From JAJFTV01 sp964426355 (GTDB taxonomy: Bacteria; Chloroflexota; Anaerolineae; Anaerolineales; Anaerolineaceae), in NCBI GenBank assembly GCA_964426355.1, contig CAYRRA010000104.1:1-15305 (forward strand): DNA of 15,305 bases, read 5' to 3'. Position numbers and translations under genes: made by a program. Of this stretch, positions 1 through 7,101 are shown piece after piece. The notes beneath the pieces were generated by a model, which searched no databases, was not told the origin of the DNA, and was given only the letters and a program-made list of their open reading frames with translations. Position 1 is the stretch's first letter. Each line of letters opens with the position of its first letter.

Positions 1-460
1 GCTTGGGGTTGGCGTTATAGCCGCTGAAGCGCATAATATCTGCCATCACTTCATCCTTGGGGACCTCTACGCCCTCAGCAAGGTGCAGGCGGTCGCCGCG
101 TACGCCGTTGTCCATGCCATGATAGGTGAAAGTCTCGCGCTTTTCGAGCATGATGACGGATGCGCCTTTTTCGGCTGCTGCGTATGCCGCACATAACCCT
201 GAGATGCCTACGCCTAAAACCACGATATCGGCTGTTTTTGTGGCTTTGATTTCGTTTGCTGGAATGGGCTCGGGCGGGGTTTCGAAAGAATAGGTTTTAC
301 ATGGGCATTCCGTTGCAGCGGTCTGTGCAGGTGCTTCTGTGGTCTCAGCGGTTTTCGGTGCACATCCGGTCAAACCGACCAGTACACCGGAAGCTCCTGC
401 CACCAGTGAACCCTGTAGGAATTTTCTCCTGCTTAATGCATTCTCTTTTTTTGCTTTCAT
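1..460 (-). CDS. Tat-exported lipoprotein FAD-dependent oxidoreductase (fumarate-reductase-flavoprotein-like), N-terminal part
   Basis: The minus strand reads from ATG at 460 off the left edge, about 153 codons. The start follows a good ribosome site (GAGGAG, revcomp of 465-470). The N-terminus has a twin-arginine motif, SRRKFLQG (residues 10-17), then a hydrophobic stretch ending in a lipobox LTGC, with Cys33 as the likely lipidated residue. A Thr/Ala/Pro-rich linker containing CPC (52-54) follows, then a Rossmann dinucleotide-binding motif G83-V-G85-I-S-G88 ending in an acidic LEK. This order is typical of secreted flavoproteins of the FrdA/urocanate-reductase type (COG1053), which reduce organic electron acceptors outside the membrane. 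Substrate and C-terminal domains cannot be seen. It is divergent to the LuxR-type regulator, which could control it (inference). The family call is firm at the fold level and open at the substrate level. Confidence 0.85.
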   Translation of the reverse strand, partial: MKAKKENALSRRKFLQGSLVAGASGVLVGLTGCAPKTAETTEAPAQTAATECPCKTYSFETPPEPIPANEIKATKTADIVVLGVGISGLCAAYAAAEKGASVIMLEKRETFTYHGMDNGVRGDRLHLAEGVEVPKDEVMADIMRFSGYNANPK

Positions 461-577
461 TTTGCTCCTCTTGACTCAAAAAAATATTGTTGTGAGGTGT
501 ACTGAACCGTTTGGAGATGATGATTCCGGACGCATTTACTTGACCCGGCAGGTCATTTCAACTGATAAGGGGCAGTT

Positions 578-601
578 GACGCATAAGAACACGCTTGCGT
601 C
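578..601. repeat. Inverted repeat in the divergent intergenic region
   Basis: GACGCA (578-583) and TGCGTC (596-601) are perfect 6-bp inverted arms separated by 12 bases. The repeat lies roughly midway between the two divergent start codons at 460 and 736, so it could be a regulator site. A 6-bp match is easily reached by chance. The rest of 461-735 holds no gene I can support. Confidence 0.25.
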
Positions 602-675
602 CTGGAAAAAACAGGGTTACCAAACGCGGGTCGAAATTCAGCCATCTATGCAACTTTTTTACTATAAGGAAAAAG

Positions 676-706
676 TGGGTGAAACGTCATCACCCATTGG
701 TATGAT
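676..706 (+). promoter_or_regulatory. Extended -10 promoter with overlapping operator-like dyad, upstream of the MalT-like regulator
   Basis: TG-G-TATGAT (698-706) is a good extended -10 element. The place where a -35 would sit carries a poor -35 match but a perfect 7-bp inverted repeat, TGGGTGA (676-682) and TCACCCA (690-696), spaced by 7 bases. An extended -10 with a weak -35 overlapped by a dyad suggests a regulated promoter. Transcription would start near 713, giving a leader of about 23 bases before the ATG at 736. The dyad is seen directly; its function as an operator, and which protein binds it, are inference. Confidence 0.5.
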
Positions 707-735
707 AAAATAGAAATGGTAGCGAATGTTGACGC

Positions 736-3507
736 ATGCACACCAGGCTCTTTCCTGACCAAATCATTTCTGCAAAATTAAACAAACCCCTGTTGCGAGC
801 GGGTCTGGTTATGCGCGCACATCTATTGGAGAGGCTGCAAAAAGGGTTTGATAGCAGGTTGACCCTGGTCATGGCACCGGCTGGTTATGGGAAGACAACG
901 CTGGTTGGCACATGGTTGGCACAGCAGTCAGCCTCTGTTGCCTGGATTTCATTGGACACAGGCGATAACAACCCCATTCGTTTTTTGACTTATTTAGCTG
1001 CGGCGCTTTTGCGGGTGGATGCCTCTGTTGGCGGGACTATGCAAAAAATGCTCCGCCAGGATGTGCAACAGCCGTTTGAAGTGATGCTGGCACAGCTCAT
1101 TCACCAACTCGAAAAAATAGAGATACCGATCATCCTGGTCTTTGACGATTATCATCTGATCAAGAATCCAGTAGTACATGAGATGATGCAATTTTTTATT
1201 CAGAACTTGCCCGTTAGTGATTCTTCTATATCCCCCCGGCAGAAAGGTTGTCATCCGCTCATCATCAGCCGAACCTCTCCGCCTTTTCCACTCTCACGTT
1301 GGAGACTGCACAATGAATTGACCGAATTACGCACCAACGATTTGCGCTTTTCATTGGAGGAAGCCAAAATTTTCTTTCAGCATTTTGCCGGGCTTCAACT
1401 TTCTGATGAACAGGTCTCCACCTTGTATCAACAAGCTGAAGGGTGGGTGGCTGGCTTGCAGTTAGCTGCTCTTTCGATGCGCAATCAGGATCACGAGGCA
1501 GTTGAAAATTTCATCCACGATTTCGATGGACGCAATCGATTTGTGGCTGAATATCTGGTCGATGAAGTCATTTCACAGCAGTCCGAAGAAATACAATCTT
1601 TCTTAACGGTCACTTCGCTGATGGAACATATCTGTGGGTCGTTGTGTGATGCGATCCGGGAACGAGAGGACAGCCAGGAACTGATCGAAGAGCTTGAGCG
1701 TGCCAACCTGTTCTTGATTCCCCTGGATGATCAGCAGGGCTGGTTCCGTTACCATCAGCTTTTTACGGATGCACTGGCAAACCGTCGTTTGAACCTGGGG
1801 GAAGAGCAGACGCGCTTGATCCATCACCGTGCAGCAGGTTGGTTTGCGCGACACAATTTTTTGGACAAAAGTGTACAGCATTACATGGAAGCAGGTGAGA
1901 CGCAACAGGCTGTAGGCACCTTCATTGAAGTAGCATCACCTCTTTTATCCCAAGGGCGGGTCGATATCCTGCGAGATTTGCTGGATCTTTTCCCGGAGGA
2001 GGTCTTTTCACAATGGGCATGGTTGAGTATTTATCGCGCCTGGAAGGATAATTTCATCAACCCAGGATCGGTGGAAGCCTGGTTGCAGATGGCGGAGACG
2101 ACGCTTGAAAAAAAAGAGAACAGCGTCGCGCTGCCGGAGGTGGAGCGTTATGAAATGCTTGGCAATATTGCTGCAATCAGGACCCTGATCGCTGCGCGCA
2201 AAGGCGATGTAAAAGCAGCGCATACCCTGGCGGCTGATGCGCTGGCACTGCTGCCCGAAGAAACAGCCAAAGTGCGCGGTCTGGTTTTGTACGCCCGTGC
2301 GATTTCTTACTTTCAAGAAGGTAAGTTGGATGAGGCATCAGATACCTTTATGCTGTCTCGAGTTGAGTTACGCAAGGGCGGTAATTTGGGTGGTTGTGCG
2401 GCGGCACTCGGACAGGCAGGGGACCTTCTGGTGGTGCAGGGAAAATTGCGCGCCGCTTTGGGCTTGTACAAAGAAGCGATTTCATTGGCAGCCGGTGACA
2501 CACCGCATGGGTTTTCATCTGCCTGCCTTTCCTTTTCAGGTCTGGGCGAAGTGTATTATGAGTGGAATGATTTACAAACTGCTTTCGAAAACCTGAAGCG
2601 CGGACTGCTTTTGGGAGAGCAGATGGGCATTTCAGAACAGGTATCTGCTGGTGTCTCCCTGGCAAATGCACACATCGGTTTGCATGAATTGGAGCAGGCT
2701 GCTGCGATACTCGATGAATCTCAGTTTTACCAGAGCATCCAGATCAGGCAACTTCATGCCGAGTCCAGGCTGTTTGCCAGCCGGATGCGCCTTTATACCG
2801 CCTCAGGCAATCACTATGAGGTAGGGCGGATCATTCATGAACGCGGGTTGGAGGGGGATTATCTGCCGGACGTTTTCCGTGAAATAGAATATATCTCCCT
2901 GTTGAATTATTACTTGTACAGCGGAAACATCACGAAGGCTGTGGAACTGGCTGCGTTTCTCGAAGGCAGCCTAAAGGCTGGTAACCGTACGGGAAGGCTG
3001 ATAAAGATATGGGTGTTGAAGGCAGCAGCACTAAAAAAGTTGGGCGATATCCGCCAGGCAACTGAAACCTTGCTGTCTGCATTGCAAGCGGGCAGCAGTG
3101 AGAGGTATGTACGCACCTTTGTGGAAGGGAGCAGCCAGGTTTTGGAACTGCTGGTAGGTCTCCTGCAAGCAGACCCACCTGTGCTAAAATCGACAGCTTT
3201 GCTGGCTTATGCGCGTGAACTGATCGCAGCATTTGTCTCCCACGAGGCTGTGCCCGCACAGCCTTCACGACGTGCTGCTGCAGATACAGACCTGGCTCAA
3301 CACATTCTAGACGAACCTCTGACCTCACAGGAATATAAAGTTTTGCGCCTGATGGCTTCTGGAAAAAATAACAGGGAAATTGCCCACTCGCTGGGGGTTT
3401 CTGTCAACACAATCAAAACGCACACAACCAATATCTATGGCAAGTTGGGCGTGCATACCCGTTTGCAAGCGGTCACCCGGGCAAAGCTGCTGGAAATATT
3501 GCCATAA
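736..3507 (+). CDS. MalT/LAL-type LuxR family ATP-dependent transcriptional regulator
   Basis: This is a 923-residue protein. It begins with a STAND-type NTPase domain: Walker A APAGYGKTT at residues 47-55, and Walker B ending FDDYH at 136-140. A winged-helix/TPR-like helical region fills roughly residues 300-830. A LuxR-type DNA-binding domain closes the protein at 862-923, with the typical LTSQEYKVL start and the GVSVNTIKTH recognition helix. Length and order match MalT and other LAL regulators, in which ATP and an inducer drive oligomerisation and promoter activation. An in-frame stop at 730-732 excludes any upstream start. No convincing Shine-Dalgarno precedes the ATG. The target is unknown; the divergent FAD oxidoreductase is the nearest candidate. 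Codon use resembles the other chromosomal genes here, not the downstream restriction gene. Confidence 0.9.
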   Translation: MHTRLFPDQIISAKLNKPLLRAGLVMRAHLLERLQKGFDSRLTLVMAPAGYGKTTLVGTWLAQQSASVAWISLDTGDNNPIRFLTYLAAALLRVDASVGGTMQKMLRQDVQQPFEVMLAQLIHQLEKIEIPIILVFDDYHLIKNPVVHEMMQFFIQNLPVSDSSISPRQKGCHPLIISRTSPPFPLSRWRLHNELTELRTNDLRFSLEEAKIFFQHFAGLQLSDEQVSTLYQQAEGWVAGLQLAALSMRNQDHEAVENFIHDFDGRNRFVAEYLVDEVISQQSEEIQSFLTVTSLMEHICGSLCDAIREREDSQELIEELERANLFLIPLDDQQGWFRYHQLFTDALANRRLNLGEEQTRLIHHRAAGWFARHNFLDKSVQHYMEAGETQQAVGTFIEVASPLLSQGRVDILRDLLDLFPEEVFSQWAWLSIYRAWKDNFINPGSVEAWLQMAETTLEKKENSVALPEVERYEMLGNIAAIRTLIAARKGDVKAAHTLAADALALLPEETAKVRGLVLYARAISYFQEGKLDEASDTFMLSRVELRKGGNLGGCAAALGQAGDLLVVQGKLRAALGLYKEAISLAAGDTPHGFSSACLSFSGLGEVYYEWNDLQTAFENLKRGLLLGEQMGISEQVSAGVSLANAHIGLHELEQAAAILDESQFYQSIQIRQLHAESRLFASRMRLYTASGNHYEVGRIIHERGLEGDYLPDVFREIEYISLLNYYLYSGNITKAVELAAFLEGSLKAGNRTGRLIKIWVLKAAALKKLGDIRQATETLLSALQAGSSERYVRTFVEGSSQVLELLVGLLQADPPVLKSTALLAYARELIAAFVSHEAVPAQPSRRAAADTDLAQHILDEPLTSQEYKVLRLMASGKNNREIAHSLGVSVNTIKTHTTNIYGKLGVHTRLQAVTRAKLLEILP

Positions 3508-3548
3508 AAATCGCTTTGTGGTTATCGAAAAAATTTTTTGTTGGTAGT

Positions 3549-3574
3549 TTCAATTTTCATTGAACCTGTATAAT
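3549..3574 (+). promoter_or_regulatory. Promoter of the restriction-modification gene, with a dyad between -35 and -10
   Basis: A consensus -10, TATAAT, lies at 3569-3574, 45 bases before the ATG at 3620. The -35 region (about 3546-3551) is weak. Just upstream of the -10 sits a perfect inverted repeat, TTCAAT (3549-3554) and ATTGAA (3559-3564), with a 4-base spacer. Restriction-modification operons often control timing through operators here, so this could be a self-regulatory site, but no controller gene is present. The rest of the 3508-3619 gap shows an A6T6 tract (3528-3539) and no clear terminator for the upstream gene. Confidence 0.5.
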
Positions 3575-3619
3575 AATATTTGAGCTAACGATCTTGTGGC
3601 TAAGTGATGGTGCAAAAAA

Positions 3620-6136
3620 ATGACCCCTGCCGAACCTATTATTTCACTTTCAATAACTGATCAATTGGATTCTCTTCGTATCCAAACGCAGAATGCACTT
3701 GATAGGACGCATCAGTTAGAGATGGGTCAATTTTTCACGCCCCCAGTTGTAGCAAGAATGATGTCTGGTATGTTTCGTGTTTTTCCTGAAAGGATTAGCT
3801 TGGTTGATCCAGGGGCTGGAGTTGGAACATTATCGGCAGCATTTGTAGAAAGAGCAGTTTTTTCATCTCCTCGACCAAAGAGAATAAAAGTTACTGCTTT
3901 TGAGGTAGACCCGCTGTTATTTGAAGGTTTGAAGATAACTCTTAGAGAATGTCAAAAATTGTGTCTGCAAAATAATATCGAATTTCAATTTGAAATACAC
4001 CAAGAGGATTTTGTTCGTGCAAGTGTTGACTTTATCAAAAGTATCGGTTCGTTATTTCCTGTTAACCAGCCAGATTATAACTTTGCAATAATTAACCCTC
4101 CTTACAAGAAAATTTCTAGCAATTCACATACCAGGCGATTACTTAATTCGATTGGTATTGAAACAACGAATTTATATTCTGCTTTCTTGTGGCTTGTTAT
4201 GAAAACCCTTAAAACCGGAGGAGAATTTGTGGCAATTGTTCCACGGAGTTTTTGTAACGGCACTTATTTCCGCCCATTCCGATCTGACTTACTTAGCACC
4301 ATGGCAATTAATAGAATACACATATTTTCGGCACGGGACAAAATTTTCCAAGAAGGGAGTGTTCTCCAGGAAAATATTATTCTACATGCTACAAAGACGA
4401 GTGACCGTGAACAAAAGATAATAATTACATCTAGTGATGACCCAGAAGATGAAGATTTAATAATTCAACAAATAGATTATGACCAATTGGTGCGGCAAGA
4501 CGACCCAGAAAAATTCATTCGAATCGTACGAGATCAACTTGGTCATCAAATAAGTACACAGATAAACGATTTACCCTGCACATTGAAAGACTTGGGAATT
4601 ACTGTTTCTACAGGACGTGTCGTAGATTTTCGTGTACGACAATTACTTAAAACCGAGTCTGATGAAGAATTTATTCCATTAATCTATCCCAACAATTTGC
4701 GTCAAGGGTATGTTTTCCCACCATTACCCGATCAAAAAAAACCGGGTTATCTCACTTTATCCGATGAAATAGAAAATTTAGCTATTCCTGCACAACCTTA
4801 TGTATTTGTAAAACGTTTTTCATCAAAAGAAGAAAAGCGAAGAGTTTATGCCGCTATTTATGATCCAGCAAGAATTCCTGCGAAAAGGATTGGAGTCGAA
4901 AATCATATTAATTACTTCCATCGGCGATATGGCGGGCTCTCAATAGATATGGCTAAAGGTTTAGCTATTTACCTAAATTCGACCTTGGTAGACCAATATT
5001 TCCGTCAATTTAGTGGGCATACGCAGGTAAATGCTAGTGATTTGCGAAACATGAAGTATCCAACTGAAAAACAACTCACTACTTTAGGAAAAAAAGTCAG
5101 GGAGTTTTTTCCTACCCAAGATGAAATTGACGATATGATCATGGAGGAATTAATGTTAAATGAGAATAATGGTGATGCCTCAAATAATGACCCCATTCAA
5201 GCGAAGAAAAAAATTAGGGAAGCTTTGACCATATTACAGGCGTTGAATGTCCCAAGAGCCCAACAAAATGACAGGTCTGCTCTCACTCTGCTGTCATTGG
5301 TCAATATGCGTGCATCCATGGCATGGTACGAAGCATCCGAGAATCTAATTGGAATAACAGAGATGATGGATTTTTTCAGGGAGCATTACGGAATAAAATA
5401 TGCTCCTAATACTCGCGAGACTGTTAGGCGTCAAACAATACATCAATTTATCCAACTTGGTTTAGTTGTACCAAACCCCGATGATCCAACTCGCCCAATT
5501 AATAGCCCTAAAACCAGATATATCATTGAGAAAAAGATTCTGGAGTTGGTGAGATCATTTGGGTCTACAAATTGGGAAGGGAACCTCAGACATTACATAC
5601 AAAGTGCTGTTTCTTTAGAAAAACTTCAGGTCAGAGAAAGAACAATGCCGATGGTTCCAGTTATGCTTCCAAATGGTGAAAAGATTATGTTATCAAGTGG
5701 AGGGCAAAATGATTTGATTAAAAAGATTATTGAAGAATTTTGTCCTCGGTTCACACCTGGTGGGAAATTGGTTTATATTGGTGATGCGGGAGAAAAATTA
5801 AACGAAAAGGAATATGACTATCTTGAACGTTTGGGTATTGAAATCGATAAACATGGCAAAATGCCTGATGTTATTATTGACCTTCCTGAAAAACAATGGC
5901 TTGTTCTTATCGAAGCTGTCACCAGCCATGGACCGATTGATCTTAAAAGACATAATGAATTAAAGGAAATATTTTTGGGGGAGAAATATGGACTGGTTTT
6001 TGTAACAGCCTTTGAAACCCGAAAGGCAATGAACAAATTTCTTTCTGAAATAGCCTGGGAAACAGAGGTGTGGGTAGCGGAAGCGCCCAGTCATTTGATT
6101 CACTTTAATGGCGAGCGCTTTCTTGGTCCATATTGA
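3620..6136 (+). CDS. Single-chain restriction-modification enzyme: N6-adenine DNA methyltransferase fused to BsuBI/PstI-type endonuclease
   Basis: This is an 838-residue protein. The N-terminal half is an Eco57I/PstI-class adenine methyltransferase: motif X GQFFTPPVVARMMS (36-49), SAM-binding motif I DPGAGVGTL (63-71), and catalytic motif IV NPPY (159-162). A polar Asn/Asp/Glu-rich linker (about 508-530) leads into a helical segment resembling the HTH domain of BsuBI/PstI enzymes (about 530-665), then the nuclease domain. The nuclease shows GDAGEKL, HGKMPD (745-750), and LIEAVTSHGPID with Glu765, and ends with the family's PSHLIHFNGERFLGPY. From memory, M.PstI and R.PstI are about 507 and 326 residues and are separate genes; 838 is close to their sum, so both appear full length and joined. 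All motifs I know of are intact. CTGCAG specificity is an inference. The gene is AT-rich relative to its neighbours, which suggests horizontal transfer. The start has no strong ribosome site. Confidence 0.9.
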   Translation: MTPAEPIISLSITDQLDSLRIQTQNALDRTHQLEMGQFFTPPVVARMMSGMFRVFPERISLVDPGAGVGTLSAAFVERAVFSSPRPKRIKVTAFEVDPLLFEGLKITLRECQKLCLQNNIEFQFEIHQEDFVRASVDFIKSIGSLFPVNQPDYNFAIINPPYKKISSNSHTRRLLNSIGIETTNLYSAFLWLVMKTLKTGGEFVAIVPRSFCNGTYFRPFRSDLLSTMAINRIHIFSARDKIFQEGSVLQENIILHATKTSDREQKIIITSSDDPEDEDLIIQQIDYDQLVRQDDPEKFIRIVRDQLGHQISTQINDLPCTLKDLGITVSTGRVVDFRVRQLLKTESDEEFIPLIYPNNLRQGYVFPPLPDQKKPGYLTLSDEIENLAIPAQPYVFVKRFSSKEEKRRVYAAIYDPARIPAKRIGVENHINYFHRRYGGLSIDMAKGLAIYLNSTLVDQYFRQFSGHTQVNASDLRNMKYPTEKQLTTLGKKVREFFPTQDEIDDMIMEELMLNENNGDASNNDPIQAKKKIREALTILQALNVPRAQQNDRSALTLLSLVNMRASMAWYEASENLIGITEMMDFFREHYGIKYAPNTRETVRRQTIHQFIQLGLVVPNPDDPTRPINSPKTRYIIEKKILELVRSFGSTNWEGNLRHYIQSAVSLEKLQVRERTMPMVPVMLPNGEKIMLSSGGQNDLIKKIIEEFCPRFTPGGKLVYIGDAGEKLNEKEYDYLERLGIEIDKHGKMPDVIIDLPEKQWLVLIEAVTSHGPIDLKRHNELKEIFLGEKYGLVFVTAFETRKAMNKFLSEIAWETEVWVAEAPSHLIHFNGERFLGPY

Positions 6137-6143
6137 TAAAGTC

Positions 6144-6180
6144 CGTGCTATGTGCTTGCATAGTCTGCAGATGAAGCACG
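6144..6180 (+). repeat. Imperfect stem-loop after the restriction-modification gene, containing a CTGCAG site
   Basis: CGTGCT (6144-6149) and AGCACG (6175-6180) form a 6-bp outer stem. A competing inner stem, CTATG (6148-6152) with CATAG (6159-6163), is also possible. No U-run follows, so it is not a standard terminator. CTGCAG lies at 6165-6170 in the loop. The gap to 6253 between the two convergent genes shows nothing else I can name. Confidence 0.3.
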
Positions 6181-6253
6181 ATTAAAGGTCATATCTTTCA
6201 GGCTTCTTTATTTGATTTTACACATGAAAATTCACCCCCTTATTCGTATGAGT

Positions 6254-6718
6254 TTATTGTGTCTTCCCAAGCACATCCGCAATAAATTTTAACCAGACCT
6301 CATTCGGCTGCCAGATGCTGTGCAGGCTCTGTGCAGCAGTTTCGGGCGGGATGCCTTCGTACAAAACCCGGTAAAGGTACAGAAAACTAGAGACGCGCAT
6401 GTTGAGCGCACAATGTACAAAGACCTTCCGGTCTTGAAAGGCTTTCATCACCTGTGTGAACTGGTGAAAGTCATCCAGGGTAGGGTGTTCCCACTGCACC
6501 GGAATATGGACGTACGTCATTCTCAGGTCGGTAACCAGTTCGCCTTCGTGGGGAATCGCATTGGTGGAGGTGGGCAAAGCCAGGTTGATGACCATCTTGT
6601 ACCCCGCTTCTTTCAGCAAAGGGAACTGCTCGGGAAACGGCTGACCAGCGCTGCCCAAACGGTTGGTGATGGGCAGGAAATTGGTGATGTCGGAAAGTTT
6701 TTCTTTGTGATCGTTCAT
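6254..6718 (-). CDS. Atypical protein tyrosine phosphatase-like protein with a shortened P-loop
   Basis: This is a 154-residue cytosolic protein. The N-terminal sequence LGSAGQPFPEQFPLL-KEAGYKMVINL (about 21-46) is typical of the DSP-like phosphatase families that act on phosphotyrosine or related phosphoesters (the DUF442/BLH-like group). The expected P-loop is HCALNMRVSSF (102-112): Cys103 and Arg108 are separated by only four residues, whereas canonical enzymes have Cys-X5-Arg. I have the impression that relatives share HCxxNMRVS, so the change is probably a family trait rather than damage. Activity is uncertain. The start is 8 bases after the end of the ATPase remnant, with only an A-rich, weak ribosome site (AAGAA), which suggests co-transcription with the genes upstream of it. 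No membrane segment or signal peptide is visible. Confidence 0.7.
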   Translation of the reverse strand: MNDHKEKLSDITNFLPITNRLGSAGQPFPEQFPLLKEAGYKMVINLALPTSTNAIPHEGELVTDLRMTYVHIPVQWEHPTLDDFHQFTQVMKAFQDRKVFVHCALNMRVSSFLYLYRVLYEGIPPETAAQSLHSIWQPNEVWLKFIADVLGKTQ

Positions 6719-6726
6719 TTTTTTTC

Positions 6727-7091
6727 TTATAAATGTCTTAAGAAAGAATCAGGAGCATTGAGAAAGTCACGTAGCAGCCTGACTTGTTCCAGGTTTGCAA
6801 AGGCAGTTGGTGCAGGCGGTGTGCGGTCGAAGTCCAGGATCAGCGCGCCGGGGTATGCCATCAGGATGGGTGAGTGTGTAGCGATGATGAACTGCCGACC
6901 GTGATGGAGCTGGCGGCGCAGGCAAGGGCTTCCAGCAGCGTGGACTTGCCCGACCCGTTTTCTCCGACAAAGATGGTCACCGGTGAAATAAACGTGATAC
7001 TCTCTAATGCCCGGATAACCGGGATATTGATTGGGTAATGTTCAACACCCCGGTCATCTTCTCTTTTCCTGATGGAACGCAGGTGGATCAT
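6727..7091 (-). pseudogene. AAA/ABC-type ATPase (COG3910-like) with an internal deletion
   Basis: Reading starts at ATG 7091 (MIHLRSIRKR), 10 bases after the S9 gene stop. It gives the family N-terminus and Walker A GENGSGKST (residues 43-51), then ALACAASSITVG. At about 6889-6900 the frame changes. The minus-strand continuation from 6900 reads GRQFIIATHSPILMAYPGALI and on to SFLRHL with a stop at 6727-6729, which is the family C-terminus including the H-switch ATHSPI. The middle of the protein, which in relatives holds the Q-loop, the signature and the Walker B LDEPE, is absent. I estimate that roughly 130 codons are lost. In the original frame, translation stops a few codons past the junction. 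A simple frameshift cannot explain it; an out-of-frame deletion can. Intact relatives are about 250 residues (recollection). It should be inactive. Confidence 0.85.
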
Positions 7092-7101
7092 AGACTGGAT
7101 T

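Noticed and set aside
339..713. Open frame of 124 codons on the plus strand
   Set aside because: Overlaps the well-supported Tat lipoprotein start on the minus strand and has no recognisable features or ribosome site.
3528..3539. A6T6 tract after the regulator as a terminator
   Set aside because: It is an AT palindrome without a GC stem and with no loop; it is too weak to call a rho-independent terminator.
6320..6904. Open frame of 194 codons on the plus strand opposite the phosphatase-like gene and the ATPase remnant
   Set aside because: No recognisable domain; it is antisense to two regions with clear family matches, so it is a shadow.
6727..7091. Programmed frameshift in the ATPase
   Set aside because: Joining the two frames still lacks the central Walker B region, so frameshifting would not restore a functional enzyme.
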